From Brachyhypopomus gauderio (Eukaryota > Chordata > Actinopteri > Gymnotiformes > Hypopomidae), in contig NC_135212.1 in assembly GCF_052324685.1 (NCBI RefSeq), positions 12,449,657 through 12,513,656 on the forward strand: a DNA stretch of 64,000 nucleotides, in the 5' to 3' direction. Positions 34,135 through 46,700 of this stretch are shown one piece after another (the stretch's first letter is position 1; each line of letters begins with the position of its first letter). The notes beneath the pieces are model-generated. The model was given only the letters and a program-made list of their open reading frames with translations, had not been told where the DNA came from and did not search any database. The translations under genes were made by a program, and so were the position numbers.

Positions 34135-34681
34135 CTCTTAGGCGCTGACCTCTGCCGTAATGCAGGATTCTGCCCTAAGCCACGAGCAGTGACCTCGTCT
34201 GCTCTCCCATCCAGACACGACGTCTTGTTGCGTTTGACCGAAAGGGCCAGATTCCTCACAGCCAAACATCCACCACCCCTCCCACACCAAATCCATCTCG
34301 CCGCCCTTCCTCCCCAGTCTCTGTCATTTTGATTCCATGTTGCTGTTCGCTCAATCTTACACGACAGAAAAAGCACTGTCTACTGCCGTCTGTACAAACG
34401 AATGGCCCATGAATATTTCTCCCTCGACCCCTATTTCTCCATAGAAGTGAACGCGGCGAGAGTGTTTCTTGAACAGCCTCTGTGCTGAGACCTCCCCCCC
34501 CCCCCAGGTCCTACCTCGAGTGCCTGTTTGAACCCTAAGTGTGTCCACGCCACCAAAACACGACGCCCATAATGTGTGTACATGTCCCCACTAGCAGTCT
34601 CCCATGCTAACAGGACCCTGGCAGCACATTTATCTAAGATCTTTTCAACTACCTTGATCTTCATTTTTCCAGCTAGCGAAT

Positions 34682-34710
34682 CCCCCCCCCCCCCCCCCCC
34701 CCCCCCCCCC
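34682..34710 (+). repeat. 29-base poly-C homopolymer
   Basis: Twenty-nine consecutive C residues. A shorter run of C lies at about 34,494-34,505. Poly-C/poly-G of this length is prone to i-motif or quadruplex formation and to sequencing error. Confidence 0.9.
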
Positions 34711-35636
34711 GTATACGCCCTCCTCTGGCATCTCTCCATCACTCTGGTCATTACCTGAACTAATGACCCCAGTCATCCCAGCTGCTGTCGGTGTCTGGGT
34801 CTGTTTCCAAGGGAGGAACAGGTGGAGGTCGAACCCTCAGAGGGCTCTGAGCACCTGGAGATCTGAGGAGTTTCAGCTTTGCTTTCTGCTTTGCACTATG
34901 TTAGTCAACATGAGACAAAAGGACCTTGAGAACCTCTTCTGCGTCCAAGCTGTGAGCAGCGTCTTCAGCTGTTTGTCTGCAGTGTACTGCAGTGGAGCCC
35001 TTCTGTGAGCAGGATTAAAGTATGATGGGTTTTTATTATCCATAAAACTCATCATAGAAGAAAATGTTGCCAAAATGATCAAGATGTGGAAATCTGGTAA
35101 TTAAAACATGTTAAATAATTCAGCAAAAAAAAAATTGTAAGTATTGTTAATAATATGTTGAATTCCAGTGTAATATCTCCTAAGTATTACTTAACACAGT
35201 AATTATCAACACCAGCAACGGTCAGATTGATTCTAATGCTGAAACAGTTTCACGGGCATGACCAGCTCCAGTGGGGGCCGTGACAGATGGATCTCACCCC
35301 ATCCAGCTCTCCACTCCTCTTCCGTTCCCTATAAAGCCATTAACAGACTAGCATAGAAAATGATTTGGAGTCACTTGCCTTTGTCTTGGCCAGTTAGCAC
35401 AAAGCAAAGCGGTGATTCGTGCTCCACTTCCTGTCACACAAACGTCTTAAAGCTTCAGGAACAGTAGCTCTAGCCCCGCCCCCTTTCACCTTGGCAGTAT
35501 TTATTTAAGGTTAATCACAGTACAAGGTTAAAAATGGCCTTTCTTTTGAATTGCCCTATTAAGTATCTGATTTTCCCTCGTGAGCTTTGGTAACCTTGGC
35601 TGTTTTTGTGTTATTCTTGTTTCTGTTTTCCCACAG

Positions 35637-35682
35637 AGGAGGGAGCTCCTTTGAGGACGCACGCCACTTCGCCCGGCTCACG
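35637..35682 (+). other. Candidate 46-bp exon
   Basis: A very good acceptor (long T-rich tract then TTTTCCCACAG) ends at 35,636, and a weaker donor (CTCACG|GTTAGA) follows at 35,682. The exon is open in the frame supplied by the 30,652 donor (GGSSFEDARHFARLT). Not recognised; possibly a 5'UTR exon of a plus-strand gene. Confidence 0.25.
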
Positions 35683-36041
35683 GTTAGAGCATTTGGTTTT
35701 AATCGAGGTCCTTTTCAACCTGCGCTAATGGAAAGCACATGTGAAAGGTCCCCACCTGGTTCTGATCAGCTACTGCACAGACCTGCATGCGACGGGAGGG
35801 GTGGGGGGGGGGGGGGGTCTTTAGTTCCTGAGAGAGGTGGTGGGGGGGAGGGTGTTCAGTGCTACAGAATGGGGGTGGGGGGGGAGATCTTCAGTCATTT
35901 TGACAAGCCAAACCTCTTTTGTTAATAGTAATTTTTCAAAGACCTTGAACTAATGTGGTGTTTAGATATTGAAGATCAGATGAGGGGCATTACCCTTTGA
36001 TGGAACACCAGAGATCCCTTTGGCGATAGCACCTTCTGTGC

Positions 36042-36056
36042 CCACTAGAGGGAGCT
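36042..36056 (+). promoter_or_regulatory. CTCF-like motif
   Basis: CCACTAGAGGGAGCT resembles the CTCF core with one mismatch at the GGC position. It is weaker than the matches at 9.9 and 25.7 kb. Confidence 0.3.
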
Positions 36057-36313
36057 CTGTGCTTGTCCTGCTTATTCATGGAAGTCTCCTTTGTAATTGC
36101 AAATCCAATTTTAGCCACTGCCGAAATTAGATTGCTCTTAAATGTTTCTCCTATTTTGTGACAAAAATAACTTTTTATTCTCAGATATCTGTTGCTGGCT
36201 TTTTTATGCATGAGATTGATAATGACTCAAAAGGGAAGTTCTTACAGGAGTGTTGATCAGTGGGGGCTTCGAGACGCCTATAATCTGTATAGCTTCTACT
36301 CCCTTGCCTGCAG

Positions 36314-36451
36314 AACCTGCCAGAGTCCAGTGTCCAGGCTCTGAGCGTCACGGTGGACGTGGAAAGACCCGGTGGTTCACGTACGCATCACAGCCCGAAA
36401 CCAGGCCCATCGGATGTTAGTTGCATTCATAGCTTGAGCACTTCATCATGA
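36314..36451 (+). other. Candidate exon with 45 open codons
   Basis: An acceptor, CTCCCTTGCCTGCAG, precedes an open stretch (NLPESSVQALSVTVDVERPG and onward) that ends at TGA 36,449-36,451. The phase fits the 35,682 donor. No homologue is recognised, and an open stretch of this length can arise by chance. Confidence 0.2.
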
Positions 36452-36923
36452 GGTGATTCAAACTGGTCTCCAAGATATCATGCTGACCTTCAGGCGAGGG
36501 GGGGGGGGGGAGGTTCAGTTATCCTCTCACCCTCAATACACTTCACATCTGGTTTGACCATCTAGCCTCACCCACCCTCCACACCCCCCCACCCCCAAGA
36601 CCGAGCTCATCAATCCTTTGTGTCATCGTCACCACAGTCTCCCTCATTGCCAAAGAGAGCTGTGACACAGAGACGTGAAAATGATGGATGTAGTTTTCCG
36701 GCCGGGACGTGGCGGCTGAAGGGACACCCTACCCGCTCCGTCTCCGCACTCATTTGTCACCCAGCTCCCCCCCCCGACACGCCGGCCCAGCCTCGCTTTG
36801 GCCCTGCAGCTCGGCTGGACCGGAACCCCTTCACCATGCCACACACGCAAATCAAAAGTCAATTCCGGATCTCTTTTGTTGTATCTCTGCTCACACTGAC
36901 CACAAAGCAACGTTAGTGTGTAA

Positions 36924-37500
36924 GGGCGTACTCACACTAGGCTCTGTGATCCGGGCCCGGGCACGGTTCCCTGCCGAAGCACGGTTCGTTTGGCTAGTGT
37001 GAGCGCTCCAACCGTGCCCGGGCCCGGATCAGTTAACCGTGCTCGGGCCCGCTTGAAGAGGTGGGCCAGGGCACGATTCATGTGGACTCGGGCACGGTTC
37101 GCTTCTAGTGTGAGCGCTATCTGTGCCCGGGCCCGCTTGGTGCCTCGTCTGATTGGTTAATTTCGCTGGAACTCAAACATGACGTCAGTGATGCGACGCT
37201 CACGTTAAACAGTCATAGCGGCAAAGTGATTAGCAGACAATCGTTGTGTTAAATTATCGATAAATCTGTGCGATAAATCTGCACTCCCAAAACGACTCCA
37301 AAAATACAATAAAAAGAGAATCGTGAACTCCATAGTTTTGTGCGAGCACGCTTTTTTTCCAAATAAAGCGCCGTTGTGATGACATAAGCGTACTCGGGCC
37401 GGGTTGATAAAGGCAGTGTGAGTGCAGGCCAGAGGGGGAGTGGGGGGATAACCGGGCCCCAGCACGGAACCAGCAAACCGTGCCTAGTGTGAGTACGCCC
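36924..37500. mobile_element. PIF/Harbinger-type MITE, 577 bp, with perfect TIRs and TAA target duplication
   Basis: The left end GGGCGTACTCACACTAGGC (36,924-36,942) is the exact reverse complement of the right end at 37,482-37,500. The 3-bp direct repeat TAA flanks both sides (36,921-36,923 and 37,501-37,503). A TAA/TTA target duplication with GGG-starting inverted ends is typical of the PIF/Harbinger superfamily. The interior has no transposase frame. It holds several copies of CTAGTGTGAGCGCT and of GTGCCCGGGCCCG in both orientations, so most of its GC-rich left half can fold back on itself. It is a non-autonomous element, apparently intact at both ends. Confidence 0.9.
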
Positions 37501-37503
37501 TAA

Positions 37504-40220
37504 GTGTGCAGCTCACGAATAGCGCTGCCCACCGTCCAAGAATTCCACCACGTTGAGGATCCCGAGTTGGTCAGTGCAAATAATAGCGAAAAAAAAATGA
37601 GGCCTCCTACACAATCTCCTTATTTTACTGCGTCTATATTTGAATCCGCAATGAGTGAGGGAGAGGGGACCCAACAAGCCAAGATGCCTTTCCACAAGGC
37701 CCGGGAGAGCCAGGCGTCTGCCCTCCGGTACCGCAGAGCCCAGCCGGCTACAAGCGCAATGATGGGGCACATCCTTGCTGCAGTGTAAAAACAGGACACT
37801 TTGTGTGGCATTTACGTTTGGTTGAGATCTACAATGTGAGGTGTGTTAAGCGCAATCTTTTCACCCCCACAAAGTGTCCAATCATCACACTCGCGCTAAA
37901 ATAATATCATCCTGTAAGTCTCTCTTTCATTCTTCCCAGTGGCCTATAAAAACAAAGTGGCTATAACCAATCCTCCAGTTTTGTGTGTGTGTTGGAGCGA
38001 GGGAGCGAGCGCAAAAGAGAGAGAGAAACAAAAGGAGTATTAGCAGTGTACTATAAAGAGCTAACAGCATCATTGATCTGAAGTGTTTTAGTGTTTTCTA
38101 CAGTGATACATCTTAATGGGTGAAGATGGCTCACAGGAGACATGAAGCCCAGTCTGGACGTATAAATAATTAATAAACGAATAAAAAACGAAAATACGTG
38201 TGTCGAGGACACTTAGTTAAAAAAAAGCTTTAGTTCAAAACCTTGAGAATGTTGAGCTTCAAATAACAGCCATCATTCACAGTTCTTTCGTAAATAAACA
38301 AACGTAACCTCCATAATTTTTTTAATTTAAGGAATTCTTGGTATTTTAATGGAAATGTCAAGAGCACAGAAACATTTAATTAGTGCTACAACTTTCTACA
38401 GCTTCAATATTAGATTACTACATCAAAGCTATAAAAACACTGCTGGTGACAGACAAGTAGGTGGAACATCTCACCTCGGTTCTTCGGTACCATGTCTCTG
38501 CTTAAATGGATGCATGTCACTACGTCGTTTCCCCGAGCAACCAGCAGTGGGCACTTCTTGCTTCGTATTCAGTTGTTATAGGCAGTACATTGGAATTGAT
38601 ATAAGTTTTTTTAATCAGCAGGAGGCTGGGGGTTAAAATGTAATGTCAAATGAAATGGTGAAGATAGATGGAAACGTCTAAGAGTCCTTCAGATGCTTGT
38701 TGAGAATTCTGCTGTGTTGTCACAGTTCAAAGTTTGCAGGAATTAGGGTTTTGTTTCATTATATGTGTGTATTTTCCCCATTATCTCTTGTACATTTTAT
38801 GCTTATTATTACAGCTTCCTGTGCCTATGTGTTCTTAATGAATGCTGGTGAGTCAAAATATGGTTATTTGCGTTATTTTATTGCATAAGACTATGGAAAA
38901 ACACAACCAAAGCATTCAACAGTAGTGTGATGCTCAGAGTGTTGAAAGAGGAACTGAAGATGAAAATTGTGATTAATATATTGCCACACAGGGAGAATGC
39001 CAAACGTCCTTTGATTTGGGAAGGCAAGAATGTGAATAAATCATTGTGAGTTTTCGCTGTAATCGCTCAATCATAATTTTTAGGTCTCGAGGCCCCTTTT
39101 CTTCGAGCGCAGGTAAACACATGCATTAATCTGCTCCTGCCTGCAGCATATAAGTCTGTTTGTCTGCATGTCCTTTTTTTATATCCATTTTCAGTGATGT
39201 GAAGTACAGTAATTCTACTTCCTGGGGGAGTCTGAATTCAGTTCTCTGTTGCCACGCTCCTATTCATCCATTTCTCCTTGAACAATGAATGCTGTGCATT
39301 GACTTGCTGTGAATTGTTGTGGTTTATTGGTTGTTGATCTGGAAGGGCCGTTTTTATTTAAAACGTCCTTCAAGTTACAGAGCTGCAGTACTGCCGACCA
39401 GGCCAGACAGAGCCCGATTGCTGCCACACAGCCCTCTTATAAACGGACCATTGTTCTACTGGGATCTTCCTGGCCCTTCAAACTTTCCAAACTTTACCAC
39501 AAATTCATTGAAAAAACTGAAAGGTTCACATTTTTATGGTATAAAGTGTTCAGGACAGGAACATTACGAAAGTTGAAGAATGGTAACCAAGCCAACATGT
39601 TATTGTCCTCGACAACGTTGAAAAAAGCCCAAACACATCTTAGACCTCCACTGTGATTGTGAGAGAATTCATACATGCAGGCCTGGATCTGTTAGCATAT
39701 CCTTCACATTTTCCCTTCTTCATTGTGCTAGTGAAGCACGGTCTTGTCTGTGGTCACCTCCCGGGGCAACGGGGGATATTTAGGGGACTTAAACCCCCTT
39801 TGTTGAAGGCCCTGAGTCTTCTATGAGGACACACAACACCCCCTTTATCTCCAGGGAGGTAACAGCACAGATTAAATCACCCTTTTAAACACTTTTGATT
39901 AATCTGACTGTTTGAAATGTGCATCTGGTAGTGATACAGCTGTGGACATGCAAGCCGATGCTCCAGATATCAAGATGTCAGGACACACGTCCCCACCACA
40001 CATACAGGACATACCGCAGGGTAATGCGCTTTCAAATCGTTAATGATTTAATTTATGAAGGTGGTGTCGGAGCCACGGAGTGTCTAGAGCAGCAGGAGAG
40101 TCCTCACAGTTACCAGCTGAAGCTCCTCTAAGCCACTACGCCATAGCTGCAAATAACTTTTATATATGACATAAACATAAGAGTATGTTATTTCTATTCA
40201 CACTCTCTCTCTCTGTCTCT

Positions 40221-40251
<31 letters not shown>

Positions 40252-41375
40252 CTGTGTGTGTGAATAATTTCAGCAGGAAATATTATGTTCATGTGTGCAA
40301 CTCCTAAGAGAGCGTAAGTTGTTAAGTGCTTTTCTGTCTCCTACAGTAGTGAGTTTTTGTGCTGGAACTGTAATTGAATAGTTTACATAACAATGCCAGG
40401 AAAAATCTACTGATGCTGTAACAAGTATAGCAGTAACTTAGATTGTTGAAACAAACGGTACATTTATGAGTTTTGACTAGTCAGTGAAGTATGAAGTTGT
40501 TGGAACACATTGACTTTAACTTTCAACACTTAAAACGACTGTACTGCAACTGATTTAAGATGGTTTTATCATTTCAATTGAGTGGAGTTTTGAGAAGTCA
40601 TACTTGTTGGGTAATATTACAGAGATCTCTGCTTCTAATTTAAATAAAACTGTTTTAAAGGAAAAACATAAACATAATGTCCTGACAATTGAAGAAAGAG
40701 CCATAACATCACAAAAAAAATGTCCTGTCCCAAAATGCCCTGTCCTGCCTGGACCTGTCCTATCTGAGCACAGTATCCTAGAAGAGACACCTCAGGCTCA
40801 CAAATCATCTCGACACAGGACACAATCTCAGGAATCTTCTCTATATTTATTTCACTCTGGCCTTTCACAGCTATGGATTTGTAGAACCTTTGAGACATTA
40901 TAATTTGTCTGTGCTAAGGACGTATTTATGAATGAAGACAGTTGCCCCTAAAGCATCAGGTTAGTGATGAAGATATTTTACATTCCAACTTAACTGGACT
41001 GGCAAATGTAATCACTTTGTTTCTCAGTATTGGCCATATGTATATGTGAATTCCTATAGCTGAAAACAACTGAGGACGTTTAGATAAATAATTGAATATC
41101 AGCATTGTATTAAGGGAAAATGTATGAATTAAGACATTTAACTCTTCTTTATACAAAATTATGTCCAATGTTTGCTAGCTTTACACACACACACACACAC
41201 ACACAGACTTATAGTGTTCTGTAACAGCACAAAGCTCCAGTGTTCTGGTAGGATTGTAACGCAGAACTAAGCAGCCCTTCTCTATACAGACTCCACTGGT
41301 GCATCTGTTCCCACGTTGTTCATGCTACCCAGAATCCCCCAGTCTGCCTGCACTACGCCTGTATTCCTGTCTTGC
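37504..41375. other. Spacer without recognised gene
   Basis: AT-rich sequence with small CT/CA tracts (40,202-40,240; 41,185-41,205). Open frames up to 115 codons (39,309-39,656) lack motifs and splice context. Nothing else is supported. Confidence 0.5.
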
Positions 41376-41905
41376 GTCTCTACATCTATATACCTGTCTC
41401 ACTTCTCTACACCTGTATTCCTGTCTCACTTCTCTACGCCTGTATTCCTGTCTCACTTCTCTACATCTATATACCTGTCTCACTTCTCTACGCCTGTATT
41501 CCTGTCTCACTTCTCTACATCTATATACCTGTCTCACTTCTCTACATCTGTATTCCTGTCTCACTTCTCTACACCTGTATTCCTGTCTCACTTCTCTACA
41601 TCTATATACCTGTCTCACTTCTCTATGCCTGTATTCCTGTCTCACTTCTCTACATCTATATACCTGTCTCACTTCTCTACGCCTATATTCCTGTCTCATT
41701 TCTCTACATCTATATACCTGTCTCACTTCTCTACATCTATATACCTGTCTCACTTCTCTACGTGTGTATTCCTGTCTCATTTCTCTACATCTGTATTCCT
41801 GTCTCACTTCTCTACACCTGTATTCCTGTCTCACTTCTCTACATCTATATACCTGTCTCACTTCTCTACTTCTATATTCCTGTGCCCGACTGTCTGTCTG
41901 TAGTC
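41376..41905. repeat. 27-bp minisatellite, about 19 copies
   Basis: The unit is CTGTCTCACTTCTCTAC followed by either ATCTATATAC or a CCTGTATTC-type ending. The two unit types alternate irregularly. Since 27 is divisible by 3, all plus frames and one minus frame stay open, producing false proteins of up to 337 residues. Confidence 0.95.
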
Positions 41906-42123
41906 TTGTCTCCATGCCATGCTCCTGTATTCCGTTCCACATGCTCTACGCCTGTATTCCTGTCTCACTGCTTTACTCCTGTATTGTCTCCCTGCTGTAT
42001 GCCTGTCTTCCTGCTCCCTCTCCCTCTCCCCACCTCCAGCTGATGGAGGAGGTGTGTGAGGCGATTGTTCTCCCTTCCTGCGCTCCACTTTTGGCCTCCT
42101 GTCACATCCTGTGGGTGTTGGAC

Positions 42124-42298
42124 AGAGGGGCAGGGACCCATCCAACAAACAAGCTCACACACACAGTCACACACACACAGTCACACACACAGTCACAGAG
42201 GGGAAGGGACCCATCCAACAAACAAGCTCACACACACAGTCACACACACACAGTCACAGAGGGGCAGGGACCCATCCAACAAACAAGCTCACACACAC
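42124..42298. repeat. Three tandem 61-73-bp units with CA tails
   Basis: Each unit begins AGAGGGG(C/A)AGGGACCCATCC, continues AACAAACAAGCTCACACAC and ends in CACAGT repeats. Starts are near 42,124, 42,197 and 42,258; length differences come from the CACAGT tail. Confidence 0.9.
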
Positions 42299-42320
42299 TT
42301 AACTGCAAGTAAAAAGTAAT

Positions 42321-42321
42321 G

Positions 42322-42420
<99 letters not shown>

Positions 42421-42491
42421 AGAGGTATGAAACTGCAGTGCGCTTAGGTAAGATAATAAGATAGGTCACTACGTGTGTGTGTGTGTGTTTG

Positions 42492-42526
<35 letters not shown>
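42321..42526. repeat. (CT)n-(TA)n and GT/TA/CA compound microsatellites
   Basis: CT then a long pure TA tract runs 42,321-42,416. After a 57-bp unique segment, a GT-TA-CA tract occupies 42,474-42,529. The latter is self-complementary (GT...TA...CA) and can form a hairpin. Confidence 0.9.
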
Positions 42527-42529
<3 letters not shown>

Positions 42530-44407
42530 TAAACAATAGGCTACCCAAAGTGTAAAAGTATTCAAGACAAAGAAGACAAAGGCTTTGACCTTTAATGGGT
42601 ACCTTCAATTTAATTAAGTGAACTGTGTGACCATTATAAAAAGTAATTGATTTGATAACCTTAAAATGTCAGTCTGACAAAGTGTATTTAGAATCTGTGA
42701 TTAAAGACCCTGTAAAATGGATATCCAGCTAATTCGGACTTGGTAAGCACAGTACGGTACACTTGGCTGGTCATGGTAGATGGGTGTGCTGTTTACTGGG
42801 TGGTGTGTGGAGAATCTCTGGGTTAGAGTCTGATTACCTAAACATGTGTTTACTGTACTTCCTGCTAGAGATAGTCTGTCCTGGTGGAGATACACTAAGC
42901 AAACTACTACATTCTCACACCATTCTTACATTCTTGTGTTTGAAAGCCATATAAAATTACCTCTGCAGCTGCTAAGAAATGTCAAAGTATACTAAACATA
43001 AATCTTGTATTTCCCATTGGCCATATAATTATCACTGCAAATATGTAATCACATATTTTGACATTAATGTATCAACCACTCGCATTGCCATGTTTACTAC
43101 AAACATAAAAACACATTGAGACTTTGCGCTTATGTATAATCAAAACAAGTATCTGCAAAAACGTGAGTGCAAACACACCACAAAGTGTGGAACACGCTTC
43201 CGTGTATAGCGTAAAGTGTTGAATCCTTTATCAATAGGAGGACACCACATGCATTAACTGGACAGGACATTTTCATACAATTGATGCACTTAAAAACTAC
43301 TGGTGTAAGAGTAGACGGTGGGTCAGAGTCCATTGAAGCGGCACTTAAGAGCAGATTAACAGCGTGTCTTGTGGTCTTTAGCAGACAGCGGTATGTGAGC
43401 AGCGGTTTACGTGCACCTACCCCTGACATCACCTGCTGCTGCTGGCATGGTAGTCACTCGGGCTTAGTCACCTAAAACCACCTGACAGTTATGCGGGAAA
43501 ATAAAACTGCTAAAGAAAAAAAATTTAATGGGGCTTGGTACAGTTTCTGTTAACCATAAAAAAGGAAATGTGTGAGCAGTCAGTGGTAAAATGAGCTATT
43601 CTGTTTAAAAGCAGAAATTACACAGGCATGAGTTGCAAAAAAAAAAAAAAAAAAAAACTTAAGGCATTTCAACATATGATATCCCAAAATGGTATAAATA
43701 ATCTTTAAGCACCTGTCTTCCAGTATAAACCAGCTTTGGCAACATTTTATTAAATCACGTTATAAGAATTTTTCCCAAATAGACAATATATCTTACTTGA
43801 CTAGGGTGGAAACTTGCTTTAATATCAAATTAAAATTAATTACTATAATTCTTACTGTCTCTCTCAAGCACATTTCCCTCACACATACAACAACACTTTA
43901 ACTAGAGTTAACCCTATCAACATTTTACACTTATGTCATTACTAATGTTCAAATATATACACAATTTACACAAGTAATTTCTATGGTTCTATCCAAAGCT
44001 ACTGATCTTATTCAGCCTATAAACCAACATACACGTGTACAGATTAGTCTTGTGCAAATTTAATCCGTTAGTCCACCAATGTCCCCCCCCCCCCCCAGAA
44101 TAATGTTAATTCGTACATGAACGAGCTGTTAAGTGATGCCGTTAGAAATTTCCACAGCTGACCAGGGAAACTAAACAGAAAAAACTCCTTCATAAAAGAC
44201 GTGTCCCTCCGGCGCCCTTTACCCGCTGAACTGAGCCGGGTAGGATGAACCCACTAGGACGGTGGTGGATGAGAAACGGAGGCCGTGGGTCAGCGGGAGA
44301 CGCTCCGGTGGTCAAGCACAATCCGCTTTGGTGGAATGGCCTGTTTCAAAAGAAATCACTCTCTGCATCAATTATCACCACGTCCTCGTAGGACAGCTCA
44401 CACTGCC

Positions 44408-44443
<36 letters not shown>

Positions 44444-45420
44444 TGCACACACGCCGTGTGTTGTAGGGATGGATCCATTTTTAGGCCTGCAAATAAAATT
44501 GCTATAGGTGAAACAACTAAAATTAAATAGCCTATTTATGTATTTATTTATTTTAAAATAAATATTTTTATTTATTAATCTATTAAACACAAATCAAATG
44601 TGTAGCATTTCGGTCAGTGGGTTAATGTTTTCAAGACCGTAAAACCTAGACTGAAGGAGACGACGGCTTTTCCATTAGGGAGTAAATAAAAATATTTTGT
44701 AAAATCTATAGTAACATTGTATTTTTATCAGTTAATGCAGATTTATAAAGAACCGTCCACAAAATAAAACACAGTAAATGATAAATAAAATATCATTTTG
44801 GGGCTATTTAGACACCCACTCCGTTTAAACTTCATCACAAAACTATCTAACTAAATATGTGCATTTACGGGACTGACAGATACGTTTCCATCGCTGTCAA
44901 ATGTATTTTTCTTGTGCTTTTTGCCATGTAAGTAATCGCAAGCGTTTTAAGTCTAGGTAATTACTTTTCACAGAAAATATTTAAAAAGAACATTTTGGTG
45001 TATCTAAACTACTATGGCTATATTGATTTATACAGTTATAACATAAATCTATTGTAATTTAATTGAAAAATAGAAATAACGCAAACAACGAGCCTTCCTA
45101 GTCGATCCAGCTCTGCCATACTCTTCACTTTTTCATTTTTCCGTAGACTATAAGCGCTGTAATCCGCTCACCGACGTGATCCCTTCCAGACGTGCCCTTG
45201 CGTTTAACGGGAATCCTACCCTATATCGTTTTTATTAAATAAATAGCATGATTTCTCCACTTCGCCGTCGCACCCTCTCTGACTCCAGGGCCAACAGGGT
45301 CCGCCTTCGGAGCGCCTTGAAACGGTCTCTTCTTATCTTCGTCATCTAACCCTGGGACGCCTTGAAACCGCAGAGCCAGTTATTGCTTTTTTTTCTTTCA
45401 GACGGCCCAGTGCGGACTGG
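42530..45420. other. Spacer without recognised gene
   Basis: AT-rich. It contains a 19-20-base poly-A (about 43,637-43,656), a poly-C run near 44,084-44,097 and a (GT)n run at 44,411-44,438. No coding exon is supported. Confidence 0.5.
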
Positions 45421-45490
45421 CCCGCAGCCAATCAGAGTCTTGTTTACACTCTGTGAGTGACAACGCTCTGGCGCCGTGCCAACCAATGAA
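45421..45490. promoter_or_regulatory. CCAAT-box pair
   Basis: Two CCAAT boxes (AGCCAATCAGAG at 45,426-45,437 and ACCAATGAAA at 45,482-45,491) lie 55 bp apart in locally GC-richer DNA. AGCCAATCAG is a near-ideal NF-Y site. A promoter is plausible; direction is undetermined. Confidence 0.4.
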
Positions 45491-45773
45491 ATTCGGGTTT
45501 GAATAGAGCACATTTTTAAAATCTGGTCATCTAGCAGAGCACCCCCCCCCCCACACACACACACACTGCTGTACACACACTTTTTAGTAAATCAGTTTGT
45601 TATCTACAGTTTAGCTTTTAACTTTACATTAATACTAATTAGTAATGTATGACATGAACGGCAGTTAAAATAATTATTTGTACAAATGGTAAACGGTAAA
45701 ATCTGAAACTGGTTTAGTAGGCCACTTGATGTAATTAGCCTACAGTTTAATGACCAATTATGATAGCGGATCT

Positions 45774-46165
<392 letters not shown>

Positions 46166-46439
46166 GAGAGAGAGATGAAACACATACTACATACAGATAC
46201 ATACATGCACATCTTGGATGGAGAGCTGGGTTGTAAAGATGACCTTCTTGGCAGAGGAGGGCAGGAGTCGCCAGACTGGTTGTTCGTAGAAAATAAGGCA
46301 GATCGAGGTGATTCAGTTTTATGGCGGCGCTACAAATTTGTTGTTTCCGGTGCCTGTAAATGTTTGCGAATTTGAGAATGTACAAGACCGTCATTATTAC
46401 TGCCTACTGCACGTTTAGCTTGAATTTGCCGCTGCGTTG

Positions 46440-46700
46440 ATACACGTTCCCCTTGGTAGTTTTCCATTGGTCAGTTTTTTAGACCAATCAAACCTTGAAG
46501 TGTCGCTTCCCGAACGGCACGAGCTCATTAACATGCACCATCTGACCAATAGGAACGTGTGTTTACTCTGCCTGGGCTGCGAGGCACGAGCTGCATTGGG
46601 GAAGAGAAACAGCGTTTGGAGTCTGCGACCTCAACTCAGTGGCCTAGACCGGCGCTGTGGCACTTACGGAGACTACGCCGCCACACTCGCATGAGGGATA
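46440..46700 (+). promoter_or_regulatory. CCAAT-cluster, CpG-richer putative promoter, about 2.5 kb before the bahcc1 coding exon
   Basis: Three CCAAT boxes occur within 85 bp: inverted ATTGG at 46,466-46,470, and direct CCAAT at 46,484-46,488 and 46,546-46,550. GC-rich sequence (GACCGGCGCTGTGG, ACTACGCCGCC) follows to 46,690. A donor-like CCA|GTAAGTC lies at 46,807/46,808. This is the best nearby candidate for a bahcc1 transcription start, but no exon can be proved. Confidence 0.45.

Noticed and set aside
33177-34376. Pro/His-rich 399-residue minus frame and Cys-Gly-rich plus frames
   Set aside because: They are artefacts of a 12-bp repeat divisible by three; no independent coding signal.
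41299-42312. 337-residue plus frame and 205-residue minus frame
   Set aside because: They translate the 27-bp VNTR and adjoining CA repeats only.
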